A stretch of DNA of 13,381 nt from an uncultured Halieaceae bacterium (GTDB lineage Bacteria; Pseudomonadota; Gammaproteobacteria; Pseudomonadales; Halieaceae). The notes under the pieces were generated by a model, which did no database searches, had not been told where the DNA came from, and worked only from the letters and a program-made list of their open reading frames with translations. The translations under genes and the position numbers were made by a program. Positions 6,914 to 13,202 of this stretch are shown piece by piece. Positions within the stretch are counted from its first letter, which is position 1; each line of letters starts with the position of its first letter. The DNA lies in the NCBI GenBank assembly GCA_913063005.1, contig CAJXZI010000032.1, forward strand, positions 1 through 13,381. Reading direction: 5' to 3'.

Positions 6914-7591
6914 TTAAGAGTCCTCGTCAACGCCACCAAACCCGCGAATAAAACTCCTCGACTCTTTCTTAAGCGCCTCGAGCTCCGGATCAAGTCGCGC
7001 CGCCTCAGCTAGTGACTCAACCGACGCATTGCCTTTCAGAAAAGCGATGACATGGCCCACATGCACGGGTGACATTTTGGGGTTGTGCGCGTAGCGGGGC
7101 ATGCCGGGTACGAGATTTCCAGACGCGCGGAGTCCTTTAACCGTTAGCCAATAACCCCCGCAGTTAGAGAGTTCGTAATCGCCGACACGCCCAAAACTCA
7201 CATTGGGTGTCGACGGGTTGAAACCATCGTTGGGGATTTCAGTGATTTTCTTGAGCGCAAAAATGTAGCGCTCGCCGGCTTCAAACTCGCTCACTTCGGG
7301 ACGACAGTAATCACCAGTTTTTAACCAGACGCGCGGCGTCTCGATCCAATCTGGCCCCGACAGCGTCACATCAACGGATATGTCTACGGCGTTGCCCCGA
7401 GCGTTGCCTGTGCTTCCCAACACAACCAAATCCGCATTCGCGGCCACTTCGGTGAAACTGCCTTCCCACAAGCACTCGCAGGCGTGGGTATAGGTGGGAA
7501 TTAAAGCGCTAATGAATAGCGCGAACGCACAACTCAGACTTCCTAGACTTCGATGAAAAACCGAGTTGTCGTTCGCGACTGAGCCAATCAT
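6914..7591 (-). CDS. Secreted four-cysteine protein, possibly TIMP/netrin-like fold
   Basis: A 225-residue protein of unknown function. A signal peptide spans about residues 1-37, with a basic start around R14, a hydrophobic core at 19-31 and probable cleavage after THA. The mature protein would then begin with C38-E-C40. The opening CECLWEGSFTEVAANADLVVLGS resembles the start of TIMP/netrin-module (NTR) domains, which begin Cys-x-Cys, followed by a few turns and ADxVxxG. Two more cysteines (C96, C144) would allow two disulfides with TIMP-like spacing. The rest to about 185 looks beta-rich; the tail (about 190-225) is helical and charged. The sequence before C38 does not form a lipobox. Its ATG overlaps the hemB stop (ATGA), so it is probably translationally coupled to hemB. 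The fold call is by eye and uncertain; that it is an exported protein is much firmer. Confidence 0.75.
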   Translation of the reverse strand: MIGSVANDNSVFHRSLGSLSCAFALFISALIPTYTHACECLWEGSFTEVAANADLVVLGSTGNARGNAVDISVDVTLSGPDWIETPRVWLKTGDYCRPEVSEFEAGERYIFALKKITEIPNDGFNPSTPNVSFGRVGDYELSNCGGYWLTVKGLRASGNLVPGMPRYAHNPKMSPVHVGHVIAFLKGNASVESLAEAARLDPELEALKKESRSFIRGFGGVDEDS

Positions 7592-8595
7592 TTCTCTGCG
7601 AGCAAGCGTGCTGCGTCAATGGCAAAGTAGGTCAAGATGCCATCAGCACCGGCCCGTTTGAACGAGAGTAGGCTCTCGAGAATGACAGCGTCCCGTGATA
7701 GCCAACCTTTTTCAAAGGCGGCTTGGTGCATCGCGTATTCGCCAGACACTTGGTAGGCAAACGTTGGCACCTGTAGCTCAGATTTCACACGCCGAACGAT
7801 ATCGAGATAGGGCATGCCAGGCTTGATCATGACCATGTCGGCGCCCTCGCCTAAATCGAGAGCAACCTCGTGGATTGCCTCATCGCTGTTGGCAGGATCC
7901 ATTTGATAGGTCTTTTTATCTCCGCCTTTCAGGTTGCCTGCCGAGCCGACGGCATCACGAAACGGTCCGTAGTAGACGGAGGCGTATTTCGCGGCATACG
8001 ACAGGATCAGCGTGTTGACGTGCCCACCCGCCTCGAGGGCTTCTCTGATGGCACCAATGCGACCGTCCATCATGTCTGACGGAGCGACCACATCAGCACC
8101 GGCTTCAGCGTGGCTCACTGCCTGCTTTACCAGTGCCTCCTTGGTGATGTCATTAAGCACATAACCGTTGTCATCGATGATGCCGTCCTGACCGTGTGTG
8201 GTGTAAGGGTCTAGGGCGACGTCCGTAATAACTCCAAGCTCTGGCAGTGCGTTTTTAAGCGCTTTTACTGTGCGCTGAACCAAGCCATCGGGCGAATAGG
8301 CTTCGGCAGCATCCAACGATTTCTTGGCTTCTCCCACAACAGGGAATAAGGCAATGGCGGGGATGCCAAGCTCGAAGGCTTCACGCGCACGCTCTGTGAG
8401 TAGATCGATGCTCAGCCGCTCGACCCCCGGCATTGAAGGCACCGCTTCTCTTTGCCCCTCACCCTCGAGTACGAACATGGGGTAAATAAAATCACTAGCC
8501 GATAACGTATTTTCTGCGGTCAGACCTCGCGCAAATGATGTCGCGCGCAGGCGACGCATACGTGTAAATGGAAAAGGACCTCTTGGAGTGCTCAT
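7588..8595 (-). CDS. hemB: Delta-aminolevulinic acid dehydratase (porphobilinogen synthase)
   Basis: A 335-residue cytosolic enzyme that condenses two 5-aminolevulinate molecules to porphobilinogen, the second committed step of tetrapyrrole synthesis. The Schiff-base lysines are visible: K203 in LSYAAKYAS and K258 in MVMIKPGMPYLD. The metal loop is DVALDPYTTHGQDG (125-138). The three cysteines of zinc-type enzymes are replaced by A127, D129 and D137, as in the Mg-dependent Pseudomonas type. I place the start at the ATG at 8595 (MSTPRGPFPFTRMRRLR), which has a strong AGGAGGA five bases upstream. A longer open frame extends to 8724, but those 43 residues lie inside hemL and do not resemble HemB. 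The hemL stop falls inside the hemB ribosome binding site, indicating coupling. The 3' end overlaps the next gene as ATGA. Confidence 0.96.
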   Translation of the reverse strand: MSTPRGPFPFTRMRRLRATSFARGLTAENTLSASDFIYPMFVLEGEGQREAVPSMPGVERLSIDLLTERAREAFELGIPAIALFPVVGEAKKSLDAAEAYSPDGLVQRTVKALKNALPELGVITDVALDPYTTHGQDGIIDDNGYVLNDITKEALVKQAVSHAEAGADVVAPSDMMDGRIGAIREALEAGGHVNTLILSYAAKYASVYYGPFRDAVGSAGNLKGGDKKTYQMDPANSDEAIHEVALDLGEGADMVMIKPGMPYLDIVRRVKSELQVPTFAYQVSGEYAMHQAAFEKGWLSRDAVILESLLSFKRAGADGILTYFAIDAARLLAEK

Positions 8596-8600
8596 AGGGT

Positions 8601-8607
8601 TCCTCCT
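8601..8607 (-). promoter_or_regulatory. Strong ribosome binding site of hemB, overlapping the hemL stop
   Basis: AGGAGGA on the minus strand lies five bases before the ATG at 8595. The hemL TAG occupies 8608-8606, so ribosomes ending hemL stop on top of this site. This decides the start of hemB and suggests coupled translation. Confidence 0.85.
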
Positions 8608-9886
8608 ACAGTGCTTGGAACGCGCGTCGCGCTGCTTCGATGGTGTCGGAAATATCACCATCGGTATGCGCTGACGACATAAACCCGGCCTCGAACGATG
8701 CGGGTGCCAGATAAACGCCTTCATTCAACATCAAGTGGAAGAACTTATTGAACCGCTCCACGTTGGCGCCAATGACTTGTGGGTACTGAGTTACTTTTTT
8801 GTCTTCAGTGAAGAAGAAGCCAAACATGCTACCTAGGTGGTTTGTTGTGAACGGAATTCCTGCCTCGTCGGCAACTGCTTGCATGCCCTCACACAGTTCA
8901 GTGGTATGGCGGAATAAGTCGTCGTAGAAGCCTGGCTCCGAAATGATATCCAGCGTTGCCAGTCCAGAAGCCATTGCAACCGGATTGCCCGACAACGTGC
9001 CTGCCTGATACACCGGTCCGAGCGGGGAAATATGCGCCATGATCTCTTTCTTCCCGCCAAACGCGCCGACAGGCATGCCACCTCCGATTACTTTGCCGAG
9101 GCAAGTGAGATCGGGGTCGATGCCGAGATGGCCTTGGGCGCAATGCGTCCCGAAGCGGAAGCCCGTCATGACCTCGTCGAAGATAAGGATCGCGCCGTGC
9201 GCTGTACAGAGCTCTCGCATGCCCTCTAAATAGCCTGGTTCGGGCAAGATGCAGTTCATGTTGCCAGTGACAGGCTCGGTAATAACACAGGCAATTTCAT
9301 CGCCTAGCTCCTCAAACGCTGCCTTTAGTGCGTCGAGGTCATTGAAGGGGAGGGTCACGGTGTGCTGGGCCAGCACATCGGGCACGCCGGGAGAGCTCGG
9401 CACGCCGAAGGTCAGCGCGCCAGACCCCGCTTTTATCAGCAAGGAGTCAGAATGGCCGTGGTAACAGCCTTCAAACTTGATGATCTTATCCCGACCTGTT
9501 GCGCCCCGAGCGAGTCGGATCGCGCTCATTGTGGCTTCAGTGCCTGAGCTTGTCATTCGCACTTGCTCAAGGCTGGGTACGAGACTGCAAAGGCGTTCAG
9601 CAAGCTCGATCTCGATCTCGGTCGGACAGCCGAAGCTGAGACCATCCTGCGCCGTCTTTACCACAGCCTCCCGCACACGCTGATGGTTGTGGCCCATGAT
9701 CATGGGCCCCCACGACAACACGTAGTCGATATATTTATTACCGTCGGCGTCGAAAATATAGGCGCCGTCGGATCGCTCCATAAAGCGCGGGGTACCGCCC
9801 ACGGCTTTGAAGGCTCTTACCGGCGAGTTAACGCCGCCCGGAATGTGAGTTTGTGCACGCTCAAATAGCGCTTCTGACTTGGTCAT
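8606..9886 (-). CDS. hemL: Glutamate-1-semialdehyde 2,1-aminomutase
   Basis: A 426-residue PLP enzyme, the standard GSA aminomutase length. It converts glutamate-1-semialdehyde to 5-aminolevulinate in the C5 heme pathway and directly supplies HemB, encoded next. Diagnostic stretches are HIPGGVNSPVRAFKAVGG (14-31), the PLP phosphate region SSGTEATMSAIRLAR (113-127), FEGCYHGHSDSLL (138-150), FDEVMTGFR with the PLP-ring aspartate D237, and the PLP lysine K265 in CLGKVIGGGMPVGAFGG. The start ATG at 9886 is preceded on the minus strand by a purine run GGGGGAAG. The stop overlaps the ribosome binding site of hemB. It lies 83 bp after hemJ. Confidence 0.97.
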   Translation of the reverse strand: MTKSEALFERAQTHIPGGVNSPVRAFKAVGGTPRFMERSDGAYIFDADGNKYIDYVLSWGPMIMGHNHQRVREAVVKTAQDGLSFGCPTEIEIELAERLCSLVPSLEQVRMTSSGTEATMSAIRLARGATGRDKIIKFEGCYHGHSDSLLIKAGSGALTFGVPSSPGVPDVLAQHTVTLPFNDLDALKAAFEELGDEIACVITEPVTGNMNCILPEPGYLEGMRELCTAHGAILIFDEVMTGFRFGTHCAQGHLGIDPDLTCLGKVIGGGMPVGAFGGKKEIMAHISPLGPVYQAGTLSGNPVAMASGLATLDIISEPGFYDDLFRHTTELCEGMQAVADEAGIPFTTNHLGSMFGFFFTEDKKVTQYPQVIGANVERFNKFFHLMLNEGVYLAPASFEAGFMSSAHTDGDISDTIEAARRAFQAL

Positions 9887-9917
9887 TGACCATCTTCCCC
9901 CGACTAGATGTCGTTTT

Positions 9918-9948
9918 CTTATATTGGTTTTGGTTGCTTGTTTTTCAA
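9918..9948 (-). promoter_or_regulatory. Possible internal promoter for hemL-hemB
   Basis: In the 83-bp hemJ-hemL gap the minus strand has TTGAAA (9948-9943), a 19-base spacer and TATAAG (9923-9918). This would start transcription about 25 bases before the hemL ATG. The boxes are decent but the spacer is long. The gap also holds two spaced copies of ACTCAG in an A/T-rich context. No terminator for hemJ is seen. Confidence 0.35.
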
Positions 9949-9969
9949 CTCAGTTTTTTACTCAGCCCT

Positions 9970-10389
9970 TCAACCCGGCCTGATGTAAACCAGCAGCACG
10001 ATGGCAAACAGAAAAAGTACGGGCACTTCGTTGAAAAAACGATAAAAAACATGACTCTTGCTGTTGTCGCCGCCATTGATTTGCTTGACGTAGCGGCCGC
10101 ATTGCACGTGGTATATCAGTAAGCAGACGACGCCTGCGAGCTTCAGCTGCATCCAAAGACTGCTCAGGTAGTAATCAAGTGCAAAACTGAGTCGCCACAG
10201 ACCCAAGGCAACGGCGAGCATCATGAGGGGCGTTACAAATTTGTAGAGCTTGCGAGCCATGACAGCAAGCGTAGTCTTTGTTGTATCGTCCTCTGCCTGC
10301 GCGTAGTAGACGAAAATTCGCGGGAGGTAAAATAGTCCCGCGAACCAGGTCACCACAAACACCACATGCAGCCCTTGAATCCAAAGCAT
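9970..10389 (-). CDS. hemJ: Protoporphyrinogen IX oxidase HemJ
   Basis: A 139-residue integral membrane protein with about four helices, of the HemJ (UPF0093) family. It oxidises protoporphyrinogen IX to protoporphyrin IX in the late heme pathway. The N-terminus LHVVFVVTWFAGLFYLPRIFVYY matches the family hallmark, including the conserved H8. The C-terminus YRFFNEVPVLFLFAIVLLVYIRP is equally typical, and a conserved lysine follows WMQLK. In the family members I recall, the sequence is LPRLFVYH; here the His is Tyr (Y29). I choose ATG at 10389, with GGAGT five bases upstream. A TTG at 10395 would add two residues but overlaps that site. It is the first gene of the hem cluster and divergent from argC across 72 bp. 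Confidence 0.92.
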   Translation of the reverse strand: MLWIQGLHVVFVVTWFAGLFYLPRIFVYYAQAEDDTTKTTLAVMARKLYKFVTPLMMLAVALGLWRLSFALDYYLSSLWMQLKLAGVVCLLIYHVQCGRYVKQINGGDNSKSHVFYRFFNEVPVLFLFAIVLLVYIRPG

Positions 10390-10400
10390 TGGCAACTCCG

Positions 10401-10423
10401 TGCTGGTTTCGAATCGAACAGCA
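10401..10423. promoter_or_regulatory. Imperfect dyad in the hemJ/argC divergent region
   Basis: Outer arms TGCTG (10401-10405) and CAGCA (10419-10423) flank inner arms TTCGA (10408-10412) and TCGAA (10414-10418). Two unpaired bases on the left break perfect symmetry. Its position between two divergent starts fits an operator for either gene, but no regulator is identified. Confidence 0.35.
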
Positions 10424-10461
10424 AGTAAACTACGCGCACAATATCAGATCTTAGGCCTTAA

Positions 10462-11490
10462 ATGATTAAAGTTGGCATTGTTGGAGCGACTGGCTACGCG
10501 GGCGTCGAACTCATTCGACTGCTGCTAGCGCACCCGAAGGTTGAAATTACGCGGCTAACGTCTCGTGCTGAGGCAGGCGTGCGTGTGGATCGGCTGTTCC
10601 CTAATCTTCGTGGCGGTATCGACCTGGTGTTTGAGGATCCTGCCGCCACGGATTTTGATGACTGCGATGTTGTCTTTTTTGCGACACCTCATGCCGTGGC
10701 GATGAATACTGTTCCTGCACTTATCGAGAAGGGTAAAAAGGTAATCGATCTATCCGCAGACTTTCGGCTCGAAAATATCGAGCAGTGGGAGTCTTGGTAC
10801 GGTGTCGAGCACGTTGCACCCGGCCTCGTTGAGAAGGCGGTTTATGGTTTGCCTGAGCTAAATCGCGAAGCCTTGCGTTCAGCTCAATTGGTGGCCTGTC
10901 CGGGTTGCTATCCGACGGCAGTACAGCTCGGTTTCATGCCGCTGTTGCAGGCAGGCGTTATCGATCAATCGAGTTTAATCGCCTCATGTGCCTCGGGAAC
11001 CAGTGGCGCCGGTCGCAGTGCCAAGATTAACCTGCTCCTTACCGAGGCGACGGAGTCCATGAAATCCTACGGTGTTTCTGGACACCGCCATCTACCTGAA
11101 ATGGAGCAGGGGCTCTCGCGCATGGCTGGCTCTGAGGTCAAGTTGACCTTTGTTCCTCATTTGGCGCCGATGGTTCGAGGTATTCACGCAACGCTCTTCG
11201 GGAAGCTTACGGATACATCATTAGATCTGCGCAGTGTTTTCCAAGAATGTTATCGCGATGAGCCGTTTGTGGTGCTGACCGACGGCGACTACGAACCCGA
11301 GACCCGACACGTGGCTGGGACCAATCGTTGTGAAATCGATGTGACTCGACCGGGGGGCGACACTGTCGTGGTTACGGTGGCGATTGATAACTTGGTGAAA
11401 GGTGCGTCGGGTCAGGCAATCCAAGCGATGAATCTAATGCACGGGTTCGACGAGTCGATGGGACTTGAGAGTCCTGCGGTTATTCCCTAG
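10462..11490 (+). CDS. argC: N-acetyl-gamma-glutamyl-phosphate reductase
   Basis: A 342-residue cytosolic enzyme of arginine biosynthesis. It reduces N-acetyl-glutamyl-5-phosphate to the semialdehyde with NADPH. The N-terminal Rossmann domain has GIVGATGYAGVELIRLL (5-21) with G8-x-x-G11-x-x-G14. The active site is ACPGCYPTAVQLG with catalytic C149. The substrate-binding region SGTSGAGRSAK and the conserved SGHRHLPE (about 206-213) are intact. The length is typical of the proteobacterial form. The ATG at 10462 gives the expected start just before the nucleotide-binding strand; only a weak ribosome binding site is seen. The following DUF6776-like gene begins 4 bp after the stop, so they are likely co-transcribed. 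Other arginine genes are not in the window. Confidence 0.97.
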   Translation: MIKVGIVGATGYAGVELIRLLLAHPKVEITRLTSRAEAGVRVDRLFPNLRGGIDLVFEDPAATDFDDCDVVFFATPHAVAMNTVPALIEKGKKVIDLSADFRLENIEQWESWYGVEHVAPGLVEKAVYGLPELNREALRSAQLVACPGCYPTAVQLGFMPLLQAGVIDQSSLIASCASGTSGAGRSAKINLLLTEATESMKSYGVSGHRHLPEMEQGLSRMAGSEVKLTFVPHLAPMVRGIHATLFGKLTDTSLDLRSVFQECYRDEPFVVLTDGDYEPETRHVAGTNRCEIDVTRPGGDTVVVTVAIDNLVKGASGQAIQAMNLMHGFDESMGLESPAVIP

Positions 11491-11494
11491 CCCT

Positions 11495-12169
11495 ATGTCT
11501 CAGGCCGAGATCAAAACCGTTGTAAAGCGCATCAATGTCGTTCGACAGCGCCAGTTGCGAACTGCCGTTTCATTAATCGCTCTCCTTGCGGTGAGTGCTG
11601 TCTATTACCTCGGCTATCAGAATGGTTTTGATGATCGGGTGCCTCTAGTGCTCGATGAGGCGGGTCTCAAAGAACGCATCTCGAAGTTGGAGACGCGTTT
11701 ATCGGTAGAGTCGGAGACTCTAAGTCGCTTGCGCGAGGAGCTCGCTGGTAAAGAGAACAAGGTAGGTGAATTAGAAAGAGAGCTGGTCTTTTATCGGGAC
11801 ATCATGTCCTCCTCTGAGGATGTGAGTTCGGTAAAGGTAAGGGAGCCGGATATTAGCTGGCGACCCGAATCGCGTGAGCTTGAGTACCGAGCGGTGGTTC
11901 AGCGCCTTGCTCCGGGCACTCAGTCTTACAAAGGTGAAATGAAAGTGGAGCTTATCGACTCGCAAGGGCGTGCTCTGGATGCTGCTTACTCATCAACACC
12001 GGACCATACGATTGGATTCAAATATTTTCAGCGGATATCTGGCATCATAGACGTGCCAGAAGACTTTGCGGCTGCTGAGCTCCGTTTTGCCATAAAGCTA
12101 TCGAAGCCGCGAAAGCGAAACTATGAGCAACGGTTTGCATGGCAGGAGGCACCTGCTCACACTAACTAG
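11495..12169 (+). CDS. DUF6776-like membrane-anchored coiled-coil protein
   Basis: A 224-residue protein of unknown function that I believe belongs to DUF6776. A short basic cytosolic N-terminus (1-22) is followed by one membrane helix (about 22-41, ending VYYLGYQNG). A heptad-rich segment (about 57-100, LKERISKLETRLSVESETLSRLREELAGKENKVGELERELVFY) predicts a parallel coiled coil. After this comes a beta-rich C-terminal domain (about 115-224) without cysteines or catalytic motifs, ending with a basic stretch KPRKRNYEQRF. Topology should be type II with the C-terminal domain in the periplasm. I choose ATG at 11495, 4 bp after argC; an earlier in-frame codon at 11465 lies inside argC. It precedes the bactofilin gene by 167 bp. 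A structural or scaffold role is a guess from architecture and neighbour. Confidence 0.8.
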   Translation: MSQAEIKTVVKRINVVRQRQLRTAVSLIALLAVSAVYYLGYQNGFDDRVPLVLDEAGLKERISKLETRLSVESETLSRLREELAGKENKVGELERELVFYRDIMSSSEDVSSVKVREPDISWRPESRELEYRAVVQRLAPGTQSYKGEMKVELIDSQGRALDAAYSSTPDHTIGFKYFQRISGIIDVPEDFAAAELRFAIKLSKPRKRNYEQRFAWQEAPAHTN

Positions 12170-12232
12170 CAACTAGCGTTTGGTTAGTGTTGAAAATCGT
12201 GATTACTAGTGGGCCCAACACTTGAAAAAGTG
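12159..12232 (+). promoter_or_regulatory. Chain of competing hairpins between the DUF6776-like gene and bactofilin
   Basis: Three stems compete. ACACTAAC (12159-12166) pairs with GTTAGTGT (12183-12190), extendable by G-U pairs. AGTGTTG (12186-12192) pairs with CAACACT (12216-12222). CACTT (12219-12223) pairs with AAGTG (12228-12232) around a GAAA loop. Stem 2 shares bases with both others, so the folds are partly exclusive. No T-run follows, so it is not a simple terminator. The rest of the 167-bp gap holds no gene that I can support. Confidence 0.35.
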
Positions 12233-12336
12233 GAAGAAAGGGCGCATGAATGGTGCGATGGTCGTTGCCCGATTGATAGTAGGTAGTCATACCTCGTGAT
12301 TGGGAACGAAAAAGAGTGGATTTAGGGGACAGGAAA

Positions 12337-12762
12337 ATGAGAAACAAACAATCGCAAATGCCCAGTGCATCCAGTGGTAACACCACGCTAATTTCAGCGG
12401 GAACCACTGTGACAGGCGATATAAGCTTCTCAGGGAATCTCGATGTTGAGGGAAAAGTCGTTGGCTCAATCAGCGCTGAGCCTGGTGCGTCCGCAATGTT
12501 GCGAGTTGTTGCAGGTGGCTCTGTCGAGGGTGAGATTCGGGTACCTTCAGCGTCGATTAGCGGTTCTGTAAAGGGCAATATCTACAGCGCAGAGAACCTC
12601 GAGCTCACCAAAGGCGCCGTGGTTGCAGGTGACGTTTTCTACAATCTCATTGAAATGTCGATGGGTAGCAAAATCGACGGAAATCTCAAACACTCAACGG
12701 CGTCAGCTAAAGTCGAGCCAATTAGCTCGGTAACGGCGACACCATCGGTTGATAAAGCCTAG
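12337..12762 (+). CDS. Bactofilin (polymer-forming cytoskeletal protein)
   Basis: A 141-residue cytosolic protein dominated by one bactofilin (DUF583) domain at about 16-118. It starts with TTLISAGTTVTGDISFSGNLDVEGKVVGSI and repeats the G-x-[VI] rhythm of a right-handed beta-helix (VVAGGSVEGEI, ASISGSVKGNI, LTKGAVVAGDV, GSKIDGNL). The N- and C-terminal tails are flexible and rich in Ser/Thr/Val, as in other bactofilins. Bactofilins polymerise without nucleotide and act as scaffolds for cell-wall enzymes or polar complexes. I prefer ATG at 12337 (MRNKQSQ), with AGGGG/AGGA upstream; a GTG at 12316 would add seven residues. It is followed 13 bp later by erpA. No LytM-type M23 peptidase, a frequent bactofilin partner, is adjacent; the membrane coiled-coil protein takes that position. 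Confidence 0.93.
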   Translation: MRNKQSQMPSASSGNTTLISAGTTVTGDISFSGNLDVEGKVVGSISAEPGASAMLRVVAGGSVEGEIRVPSASISGSVKGNIYSAENLELTKGAVVAGDVFYNLIEMSMGSKIDGNLKHSTASAKVEPISSVTATPSVDKA

Positions 12763-12775
12763 GCTTGGAGCATTT

Positions 12776-13129
12776 ATGTCGGTCGTTGCAGGATTTGACC
12801 CCACCGAAATTCGTCTCTCTGACAATGCAGTTAATAAGCTACAGGTATTGATTGCTGAAGAGGAAAATCCGTCACTGCGTTTTCGGGTTTATATCACCGG
12901 CGGCGGCTGCTCCGGTTTTCAGTATGGATTCACATTCGACGACAACACCGCCGAAGATGATTGGATCATCGAACGTGAAGGTGTTGCGGCATTGATTGAC
13001 GCTATGAGCTACCAGTACCTTATGGGCTCAGAGATCGACTACGTCGAGGGCCTCGAAGGTTCTAAGTTCGTGGTTAACAACCCCAATGCGACTACTACCT
13101 GTGGCTGCGGTGCGTCTTTTTCTATCTAA
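12776..13129 (+). CDS. erpA: Iron-sulfur cluster insertion protein ErpA
   Basis: A 117-residue A-type Fe-S carrier that passes [4Fe-4S] or [2Fe-2S] clusters to apo-enzymes of respiration and isoprenoid synthesis (cytosol). The three cluster cysteines are present: C45 in GGGCSGFQYGF, and C109 and C111 in NPNATTTCGCGASFSI. The sequence FQYGFTFDD and the ending TTTCGCGxSFSI point to ErpA rather than IscA or SufA. The ATG at 12776 has GGAG five bases upstream and gives the standard length; the frame is open further upstream into the bactofilin gene, but that part is not ErpA-like. It converges on anmK across a 73-bp gap. Confidence 0.96.
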   Translation: MSVVAGFDPTEIRLSDNAVNKLQVLIAEEENPSLRFRVYITGGGCSGFQYGFTFDDNTAEDDWIIEREGVAALIDAMSYQYLMGSEIDYVEGLEGSKFVVNNPNATTTCGCGASFSI

Positions 13130-13165
13130 ATCGATCCAGGTCCTGACTTTTAAGCAGTGAGCAAT

Positions 13166-13199
13166 CCAGAGGTTGCCTAGGGACCATTTGGCAGTCTGG
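13166..13199. terminator. Weak hairpin between convergent erpA and anmK
   Basis: CCAGA (13166-13170) pairs with TCTGG (13195-13199), with an inner TGCC (13174-13177)/GGCA (13190-13193) stem, in the 73-bp gap between two converging genes. The place suits a bidirectional terminator but no T-run follows on either strand. It is a candidate only. Confidence 0.25.
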
Positions 13200-13202
13200 C
13201 GA

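Noticed and set aside
8596..8724. A 43-residue N-terminal extension of HemB in an open frame.
   Set aside because: It lies inside the hemL coding region, has no HemB likeness, and the ATG at 8595 has a strong AGGAGGA site at the right distance.
8833..9683. Several open frames on both strands inside hemL.
   Set aside because: All are shadows of hemL, which is complete with intact PLP-binding residues.
9941..9960. The T-rich stretch after hemJ as a Rho-independent terminator.
   Set aside because: No stable GC-rich stem lies before a T-run on the minus strand; the A/T-rich stretch fits a promoter better.
11465..11494. An earlier start for the DUF6776-like gene inside argC.
   Set aside because: The ATG at 11495, 4 bp after the argC stop, gives a normal basic N-terminus before the membrane helix.
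12749..12775. A longer ErpA start overlapping the bactofilin gene.
   Set aside because: The extra residues are not ErpA-like, and GGAG stands five bases before the ATG at 12776.
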